This document shows positions 18,009-21,377 of a DNA stretch of 21,377 bases, piece by piece. Source of the DNA: a virus; IMG/VR virus record IMGVR_UViG_3300035703_000439, positions 1-21,377 of that record. One strand, written 5' to 3'. The notes beneath the pieces are model-generated. The model was not told where the DNA came from and made no database searches. It was given only the letters and a program-made list of their open reading frames with translations. Both the position numbers and the translations under genes were made by a program. The first letter of the stretch is position 1. Each line of letters begins with the position of its first letter.

Positions 18009-18159
18009 CTGTTTTCACATGCAATAATAAAGTGTAAGGGTGATATATACCTTGGGCGACAGCAGTAAGATAGAGTGAAGTACAAACTCCGTATCTGTTA
18101 GTAGTTTAGGTACAAGGTGGGGTTGGTTCGAGTCCAACAATTATTGCAGTTGAAAACAG
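18009..18159 (+). ncRNA. Structured RNA with perfect T-arm and two-part closing helix, no CCA
   Basis: CTGTTTTC (18009-18016)/GAAAACAG (18152-18159) and TGCAATAAT (18020-18028)/ATTATTGCA (18140-18148). A perfect T-arm, GTTGG-TTCGAGT-CCAAC (18122-18138), stands one base before the 3' strand, as in a tRNA. The interior includes AGATA-GAGT/ACTC-CG-TATCT. Same architecture as 8511-8673. The CTGTTTTCAC start also resembles 17034-17043. Confidence 0.5.
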
Positions 18160-18164
18160 AGTTT

Positions 18165-18239
18165 TGCCTTGTAGCTCAGTGGTAGAGCAAAGAGCTGATA
18201 ACTCTTAGGTCGAGTGTTCAATTCACTCCAGGGCAACCA
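18165..18239 (+). tRNA. tRNA-Ile(GAT)
   Basis: Acceptor TGCCTTG/CAGGGCA, stem AAGAG/CTCTT, loop CTGATAA, T-arm GAGTG/CACTC, ACCA. Confidence 0.94.
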
Positions 18240-18245
18240 ATATAT

Positions 18246-18327
18246 GGGTTTGGGGGCGTATGTTAGGAAACGCGGTGCCACCTTAAAGGCACAATTATCG
18301 CGGGTTCGAGTCCCGTCAAATCCACCA
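18246..18327 (+). tRNA. tRNA with 8-nt anticodon loop, identity uncertain
   Basis: Acceptor GGGTTTG/CAAATCC, T-arm GCGGG/CCCGT, ACCA. The anticodon stem GTGCC/GGCAC closes an 8-nt loop ACCTTAAA. Keeping T33 gives TAA (Leu); other registers give TTA or CTT. D-stem has three pairs with a long loop. Confidence 0.75.
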
Positions 18328-18334
18328 AAGACAC

Positions 18335-18426
18335 GGGGGTGTCAAATAAGGCTATGCTGGTGCTAGCAGCGGACTGTAAATCCGTTCCTGAAGAGGCAAG
18401 TTGTTCGATTCAACACACTCCCACCA
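18335..18426 (+). tRNA. tRNA-Tyr(GTA), second, with long acceptor-D linker
   Basis: Acceptor GGGGGTG/CACTCCC, stem GCGGA/TCCGT, loop CTGTAAA, class II variable arm, ACCA. Nine bases (TCAAATAAG) instead of two separate the acceptor from the D-arm GCTA/TAGC. Confidence 0.82.
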
Positions 18427-18432
18427 TTTTAC

Positions 18433-18552
18433 GTGCAAGTAGCCAAACGGTAAAGGCACAGGCGACGGCTTGTTCGGGGTTCGATTCCCTAAGTTCTGCG
18501 TCGGCAGAATGAGTTCGGAACACTGTTGGTTCAACTCCAACCTTGCACACCA
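18433..18552 (+). tRNA. Composite tRNA with an inserted T-arm-like hairpin
   Basis: Perfect acceptor GTGCAAG/CTTGCAC with ACCA, D-arm GCC/GGC, T-arm GTTGG-TTCAACT-CCAAC. Between D- and T-arm are about 68 nt, not about 30: possible stem CGACG/CGTCG with a 31-nt loop that itself holds GGGG-TTCGATT-CCCT. No anticodon can be assigned. Confidence 0.65.
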
Positions 18553-18557
18553 ATACT

Positions 18558-18633
18558 GCTTCTAACTGTCTAATGGAAAGGCAGGCGCCCGATAAGCGTC
18601 CAAGAGGAAGTTCGATTCTTCCTAGAAGCACCA
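18558..18633 (+). tRNA. tRNA-Ile(GAT), second, C33
   Basis: Acceptor GCTTCTA/TAGAAGC, stem GGCGC/GCGTC, loop CCGATAA, so position 33 is C in place of the near-universal T. T-loop TTCGATT, ACCA. Confidence 0.85.
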
Positions 18634-18634
18634 A

Positions 18635-18711
18635 CTCGCATAGGACTACTCGGTGATGGTCGCTGGCCTTTCAAGTCGGAGAAACGGGTTCGAAACCCGT
18701 ATGCGGGACCA
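18635..18711 (+). tRNA. tRNA-Glu(TTC), second copy
   Basis: Acceptor CTCGCAT/ATGCGGG, loop CTTTCAA, D-region nearly identical to 17574 and 18717. Confidence 0.92.
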
Positions 18712-18716
18712 ATTAA

Positions 18717-18793
18717 CTCCCATAGGACTACCAGGCGATGGTCGCTGCCCTCTCAAGGCAGAGAAGCGGATTCGAGATCCGCATGGGGGACCA
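18717..18793 (+). tRNA. tRNA-Glu(CTC)
   Basis: Acceptor CTCCCAT/ATGGGGG, stem CTGCC/GGCAG, loop CTCTCAA, ACCA. Tandem duplicate of 18635 with a changed wobble base. Confidence 0.92.
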
Positions 18794-18798
18794 ATTAC

Positions 18799-18872
18799 AT
18801 CCTCATAGTTCAATGATAGAACACTGTCCTGACTCGACAGATACGAAGGTTTGATTCCTTCTGAGGATACCA
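18799..18872 (+). tRNA. tRNA-Val(GAC)
   Basis: Acceptor ATCCTCA/TGAGGAT, stem CTGTC/GACAG, loop CTGACTC, T-loop TTTGATT, ACCA. Confidence 0.9.
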
Positions 18873-18877
18873 ACAAC

Positions 18878-18951
18878 GCTGCTATAGTATAAAGGTATTA
18901 TGCGTCTTTGGTAAGGACGAGACGGAGGATCGTTACCTCCTAGCAGCACCA
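18878..18951 (+). tRNA. tRNA-Thr(GGT)
   Basis: Acceptor GCTGCTA/TAGCAGC, stem CGTCT/GGACG, loop TTGGTAA, T-stem GGAGG/CCTCC with T-loop ATCGTTA, ACCA. Confidence 0.92.
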
Positions 18952-18957
18952 AAATAT

Positions 18958-19031
18958 GACTCGGGTTTTGTCTGGGACAAGAACAGTCTGCAAAACTGTT
19001 TTTAAGGGTTCGATTCCCTCCCGGGTCTCCA
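18958..19031 (+). tRNA. tRNA-Cys(GCA), third
   Basis: Acceptor GACTCGG/CCGGGTC, stem ACAGT/ACTGT, loop CTGCAAA, discriminator T, CCA. Most canonical of the three GCA tRNAs. Confidence 0.92.
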
Positions 19032-19051
19032 TAAAGAAAGTAAGAATAGAA

Positions 19052-19285
19052 ATGGAAATCCGAATTTGGTTACCTGACACACTTGCAGGTTGGCGCTATT
19101 GCTTGCGTCATCCGCGCTCGTTTATTGTAGGGCGCTACGGATACAAAACTTTTATTCGACAGCGCGACATCATGATGAGTGCTGTTAAACAGCGTAATGA
19201 TTGGGAAGAAAAATATAGAAAAACACTTTCTGATCTTATCGAAGTTCGTAAAGAACTAAGCGAGTTAAAACGAAAGAAAAAATAA
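19052..19285 (+). CDS. Hypothetical protein, 77 aa, C-terminal coiled coil
   Basis: ATG 19052; a longer frame extends into tRNA-Cys and is rejected. The Shine-Dalgarno is weak (TAAGAA). Basic N-terminal half (W-R-Y-C-L-R-H-P-R-S-F) and a heptad-like C-terminus (L-S-D-L-I-E-V-R-K-E-L-S-E-L-K-R). No family recognised. It lies between tRNA-Cys and tRNA-Lys. Confidence 0.65.
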   Translation: MEIRIWLPDTLAGWRYCLRHPRSFIVGRYGYKTFIRQRDIMMSAVKQRNDWEEKYRKTLSDLIEVRKELSELKRKKK

Positions 19286-19286
19286 T

Positions 19287-19361
19287 GCGCCGGTAGCTCA
19301 GAGGCAGAGCAGGGGTCTCTTAAACCCAAGGTCGAGGTTTCGAAATCCTCCCGGCACACCA
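19287..19361 (+). tRNA. tRNA-Lys(CTT)
   Basis: Acceptor GCGCCGG/CCGGCAC with the same C2-A71 mismatch as 17485, loop CTCTTAA, ACCA. One mismatch at the loop end of the T-stem. Confidence 0.91.
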
Positions 19362-19380
19362 AAAAAGATAAAAAAAGATG

Positions 19381-19409
19381 TTGACAGTAAGACATCATGA
19401 GTGTAATGT
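19381..19409 (+). promoter_or_regulatory. Promoter, repeat family, TTGACA-17-TAATGT
   Basis: Spacer GTAAGACATCATGAGTG; -10 and leader almost identical to 17682. Drives five short overlapping or abutting genes. Confidence 0.85.
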
Positions 19410-19440
19410 GTATATGTAGGTAGCAAGAAAGAGACACACT

Positions 19441-19683
19441 ATGACCAAGTTTGAAAAAGCTAAGTTTACTACTTCAGGTGATTATGTTCACTACGAAGGT
19501 AAGTTTGTGGCTCGGTTCAAGCATAAAGGTCCCATTACTAAAGCAAAATTTATGAAAGAGTTGTTGGCCAATCACACTGTGGAAAGTTTTTTCTCAGACG
19601 CTAACAAAGATAAAGCGCCGCTAGCGATTTTGCGTGACGCTAACCCCGATTGGTTCTATGGCTTGCTTGGGATGGCGAAGTAA
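19441..19683 (+). CDS. Hypothetical protein, 80 aa
   Basis: The segment Y-V-H-Y-E-G-K-F-V-A-R-F-K-H-K (residues 15-29) followed by a helix and a V-E-S-F-F-S segment resembles, from memory, a common small phage protein family of unknown function. The Shine-Dalgarno is AAGAAAGAG. First gene of a compact run; the next start lies 1 nt after its stop... the following ATG begins at 19684. Confidence 0.8.
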   Translation: MTKFEKAKFTTSGDYVHYEGKFVARFKHKGPITKAKFMKELLANHTVESFFSDANKDKAPLAILRDANPDWFYGLLGMAK

Positions 19684-19770
19684 ATGACTGCCGAAATTAT
19701 TCCGATTTTGTTTTTGATAGTAATAGTAGTTGCTGGCGCTGTAATCGAATTTTTCGAAGAGGAAAACTAA
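19684..19770 (+). CDS. 28-aa single-TM peptide
   Basis: ATG 19684 directly abuts the previous stop. One hydrophobic segment (residues about 4-22) and an acidic end (F-F-E-E-E-N). It is contiguous with genes on both sides, which supports translation by coupling. Small membrane peptides are common in phage early regions; function unknown. Confidence 0.55.
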   Translation: MTAEIIPILFLIVIVVAGAVIEFFEEEN

Positions 19771-19908
19771 ATGCTGTACTATGTGAGAGTCGACAACGAA
19801 GTTGTGATGGTCGCAACAGACGCCAAAGATGTGGCAGCGTTTTTGGCTGCATCCGAAGTTGATCCTGACCTCAAAGATAAAAAAGTAGAAGTAGAAGAAC
19901 GGAAATGA
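19771..19908 (+). CDS. Hypothetical protein, 45 aa
   Basis: Abuts the TM peptide and overlaps the next gene by 4 nt (ATGA). GAAGAGGAAAACTAA gives a good Shine-Dalgarno. Begins L-Y-Y-V-R-V and is acidic; a small strand-helix protein is likely. No family recognised. Confidence 0.6.
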   Translation: MLYYVRVDNEVVMVATDAKDVAAFLAASEVDPDLKDKKVEVEERK

Positions 19909-20063
19909 AAACAGATCCGGAGGAAATTATCCCGCTGACCGAAGAGCAAGCAAAACGAATAGACGATATATGTGCTAGCCAGGTTGGGATGACAGACTAC
20001 CTAAGACGATACATTAACGCATATAGGAAGAAAAATGAAACGAAAACGCCAAAAGGTTCCTAA
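19905..20063 (+). CDS. Hypothetical protein, 52 aa
   Basis: ATGA overlap with the previous gene and GGAAATGA context. Acidic N-terminus (D-P-E-E-I-I), then a helix (T-E-E-Q-A-K-R-I-D-D-I), then L-R-R-Y-I-N-A-Y-R-K-K. The layout suggests a short helical protein, possibly ribbon-helix-helix-like, but this is not established. It overlaps the next gene by 29 nt. Confidence 0.55.
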   Translation: MKTDPEEIIPLTEEQAKRIDDICASQVGMTDYLRRYINAYRKKNETKTPKGS

Positions 20064-20268
20064 GGAAAGGAACGTGTTTGTGGCTGCTGCAATGTTTCGC
20101 AAAGCGGGCGCACACACTAAAACAAACAAAGCGAAACGAAAACGTGAACGTCAAAACTTCACAGAAAACATTAGGACCGGTGCCCGAGCGGACGATGGGG
20201 ACAGACTTTTAATCTGTAGCAGCAATGCCAACGTGGGTTCGAATCCCTCCCGGTTCACCATTATTTAG
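20035..20268 (+). CDS. Small basic protein whose frame runs through a tRNA gene
   Basis: ATG 20035 follows AGGAAGAAAA. Residues 1-48 are very basic (M-K-R-K-R-Q-K, K-A-K-R-K-R-E-R), like small phage proteins with a V-A-A-A-M-x-R-K-A-G-A-H motif seen from memory. The frame continues through tRNA 20174-20260 and ends at TAG 20266, one of only two TAG-terminated frames here; TAA follows four codons later. The C-terminal third is therefore tRNA sequence read as protein, so a tRNA probably landed on the original 3' end. Confidence 0.6.
   Translation: MKRKRQKVPKERNVFVAAAMFRKAGAHTKTNKAKRKRERQNFTENIRTGARADDGDRLLICSSNANVGSNPSRFTII
20174..20260 (+). tRNA. tRNA with Lys anticodon TTT on a class II body
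   Basis: Acceptor GGACCGG/CCGGTTC, stem ACAGA/TCTGT, loop CTTTTAA, variable arm of 15 nt with GCA-GCAA-TGC, and a serine-like TGCCCGAGCGG D-region; discriminator A, CCA. True class I Lys tRNAs exist at 17485 and 19287. Confidence 0.85.
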
Positions 20269-20270
20269 AC

Positions 20271-20343
20271 GATACACTAACCGATGACATCGGGTGGTTC
20301 AAAACTCTGCCTGCTAAGATGGTTTAACTCCATATAGTGTATC
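20271..20343 (+). ncRNA. Structured element with 9-bp closing helix, tandem copy 1
   Basis: GATACACTA (20271-20279)/TAGTGTATC (20335-20343), perfect. Inside CCGAT-GAC-ATCGG. It is followed by TCTTCTAAGTAATG, repeated after the second element. Confidence 0.5.
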
Positions 20344-20368
20344 TTCTAAGTAATGACATTGTTTTAAT

Positions 20369-20448
20369 GATACATTGATACCGAAGGGCACGACGGTTTG
20401 GTTAGTAACCCTAATGCCGGGTGAACGGTTCGAATCCAACAATGTATC
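20369..20448 (+). ncRNA. Structured element with 9-bp closing helix and T-loop, tandem copy 2
   Basis: GATACATTG (20369-20377)/CAATGTATC (20440-20448), perfect and covarying with copy 1 at two positions (CT/AG to TG/CA). Inside GGCA/TGCC enclosing GGTT/AACC, and GG-TTCGAAT-CC before the 3' strand. Followed by TCTTTTAAGTAATG. No CCA. Confidence 0.5.
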
Positions 20449-20459
20449 TTTTAAGTAAT

Positions 20460-20534
20460 GCCTCTGTAACTCAGCGGAAGAGTTCTGGTCTTCGAAACCA
20501 AGGGTCGGGAGTTCGAATCTCTCCAGGGGCACCA
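20460..20534 (+). tRNA. tRNA-Arg(TCG)
   Basis: Acceptor GCCTCTG/CAGGGGC, stem CTGGT/ACCAA, loop CTTCGAA, T-arm GGGAG/CTCTC, ACCA. Confidence 0.93.
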
Positions 20535-20542
20535 AATAATAT

Positions 20543-20617
20543 CCTGGGTAAGGTGTAATGGTTGCACTCCTTACTGTGACTAAGGAAGATGAGGTTCGAT
20601 TCCTCTGCCCAGGACCA
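20543..20617 (+). tRNA. tRNA-His(GTG), A73 and no G-1
   Basis: Acceptor CCTGGGT/GCCCAGG, stem CCTTA/TAAGG, loop CTGTGAC, discriminator A. The base before position 1 is T, not the usual encoded G-1 that pairs with C73. Confidence 0.92.
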
Positions 20618-20622
20618 AATAT

Positions 20623-20704
20623 GCCTCGGTAACCCCCCTCGCTACGAACGAGGAGAAAGGTAACTGGATGGAAGATGCAGGTTCGAGTCCTGTCCGAGGC
20701 TCCA
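20623..20704 (+). tRNA. tRNA-Arg(ACG) apparently lacking a D-arm
   Basis: Acceptor GCCTCGG/CCGAGGC, discriminator T, CCA; T-arm GCAGG/CCTGT. The anticodon arm CCTCG-CTACGAA-CGAGG follows after only TAACCCC, leaving no D-arm, and a 23-nt region separates it from the T-arm. Confidence 0.75.
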
Positions 20705-20722
20705 ATTAAAAGGAAACGTGTC

Positions 20723-21172
20723 TTGAAAATCGAATATCGAACAGGGGACTTGTTTAGCACAGATATTTGGACTATAGTTCATGGTTGTAATGCACAAGGA
20801 GTAATGCGCTCCGGTGTTGCCAAAACAGTGTATGAACAATATCATGCAGCATATACAGAGTATCGAGCACAATATCTCAAAGAAAACAAGTTGCAGTTGG
20901 GATCCACTATTAGTGTAGAGGTCAACGGTAAACTGATTGTAAACGCTATTACTCAAGAATTTTACGGTAGAGACGGTAAACGTTATGTCAGCTATGATGC
21001 AGTTGCTGAAGCTATGCACAACATCAATCGCAGTTGGCGTGATAACAGCGCAGAAACACATATTGCAATGCCACAGATTGGCGCTGGTCTAGGTGGAGGC
21101 GACTGGACGGTAATTGCTGCTATTATCGAAAGTGAAATGCAAGACATTCAGCCAGTGGTATATGTGCTTTAA
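20723..21172 (+). CDS. Macro-domain protein (ADP-ribose binding)
   Basis: 149 aa from TTG 20723, chosen because AAAAGGAAACGTGTC supplies the Shine-Dalgarno and longer versions run into tRNA-Arg. Macro-domain landmarks: D9 in the first loop, H-G-C-N-A-Q-G-V-M-R-S-G-V-A (20-33), and M-P-Q-I-G-A-G-L-G-G-G-D-W (116-128). Proteins of this group bind ADP-ribose and some remove the phosphate from ADP-ribose 1''-phosphate or reverse ADP-ribosylation. In a phage it might counter ADP-ribose-based defence or recycle NAD; this is inference. The HAD-like gene follows within 10 nt. Confidence 0.87.
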   Translation: MKIEYRTGDLFSTDIWTIVHGCNAQGVMRSGVAKTVYEQYHAAYTEYRAQYLKENKLQLGSTISVEVNGKLIVNAITQEFYGRDGKRYVSYDAVAEAMHNINRSWRDNSAETHIAMPQIGAGLGGGDWTVIAAIIESEMQDIQPVVYVL

Positions 21173-21181
21173 CAAAAAGAA

Positions 21182-21377
21182 ATGAAAATGAAACAAGTTC
21201 GCAAATATCTGGTATTTTTAGACGTGGATGGAGTATTTACTTCCAGTCGTGTTCATTATGCTCACAATGCCAGCTACGAAATGTGGCATAGATTCGATCC
21301 AGTTGCAGTAGATTTTATGAACAAGATCCATGATAGGTATCCTGTAGAATTTGTTCTCATGAGTACTTGGAAAAACT
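21182..21377 (+). CDS. HAD-fold protein, 3' truncated by window edge
   Basis: 65 codons visible from ATG 21182; ATG 21188 is a close alternative. Motif I of HAD hydrolases is F-L-D-V-D-G-V-F (both aspartates present) and a motif II-like V-L-M-S-T-W comes near the visible end. The S-T-W ending resembles the HAD domains associated with RNA repair proteins, which show S-S-W at this place. It follows the macro-domain gene and is probably co-transcribed. Likely a phosphatase; substrate unknown. Confidence 0.78.
   Translation, partial: MKMKQVRKYLVFLDVDGVFTSSRVHYAHNASYEMWHRFDPVAVDFMNKIHDRYPVEFVLMSTWKN

Overview
The window is a stretch of a large lytic phage genome, most likely a T4-like myovirus. 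It carries a UvsX-type recombinase, a UvsY-like protein, homing endonucleases, many very short tightly packed genes behind repeated strong promoters, and a very large tRNA array. Every gene I accept is on the + strand. The host is probably a proteobacterium. The tRNA-His lacks an encoded G-1 and has A73, a trait known from a sublineage of alphaproteobacteria, and the boxA-like signals read GCTCTTTGACA; this host call is inference.

Layout. Positions 1-2465 hold the end of a NUMOD3-type homing endonuclease, then uvsX, a small acidic protein, a uvsY-like gene and a complete ribose-5-phosphate isomerase B, packed with overlaps. Positions 2466-5380 hold about ten small hypothetical or membrane proteins in short units, each unit behind a near-consensus sigma70 promoter from one repeat family. 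Positions 5394-8371 hold five tRNAs, a minimal TilS (tRNA-Ile lysidine synthase) directly after a CAU tRNA, a coiled-coil protein, a methyltransferase and a terminator.

Positions 8406-20704 are a tRNA island. With the first five, I count 50 tRNA-like genes covering all 20 amino acids. They are interrupted by a PD-(D/E)XK endonuclease, a von Willebrand A protein, a GIY-YIG endonuclease inserted at the start of another gene, two tandem paralogs of unknown function and a few small proteins. Several tRNAs are unusual: one has a CUA (amber suppressor) anticodon, one lacks a D-arm, one has a hairpin inserted in its anticodon region, and some have a variable arm of the wrong class for their anticodon. 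Between the tRNAs lie many hairpin-rich elements that are not tRNAs. Most are closed by perfect 7-13 bp helices, several contain a tRNA T-arm without a CCA end, two families show compensatory changes between copies, and one has exactly complementary hairpin loops. Three rrn-like boxA motifs and one attenuator-like leader suggest that transcription through the island is controlled by antitermination.

Positions 20723-21377 hold a macro-domain protein and the start of a HAD-fold protein.

The most notable single observation is the CUA tRNA at 13281-13355. It lies 43 bases upstream of a reading frame (13399-14685) that is continuous except for two in-frame TAG codons, while almost every other gene here ends in TAA or TGA. 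This suggests TAG is decoded as an amino acid at least in this locus. The second is the set of non-tRNA structured RNAs spread through the tRNA island.
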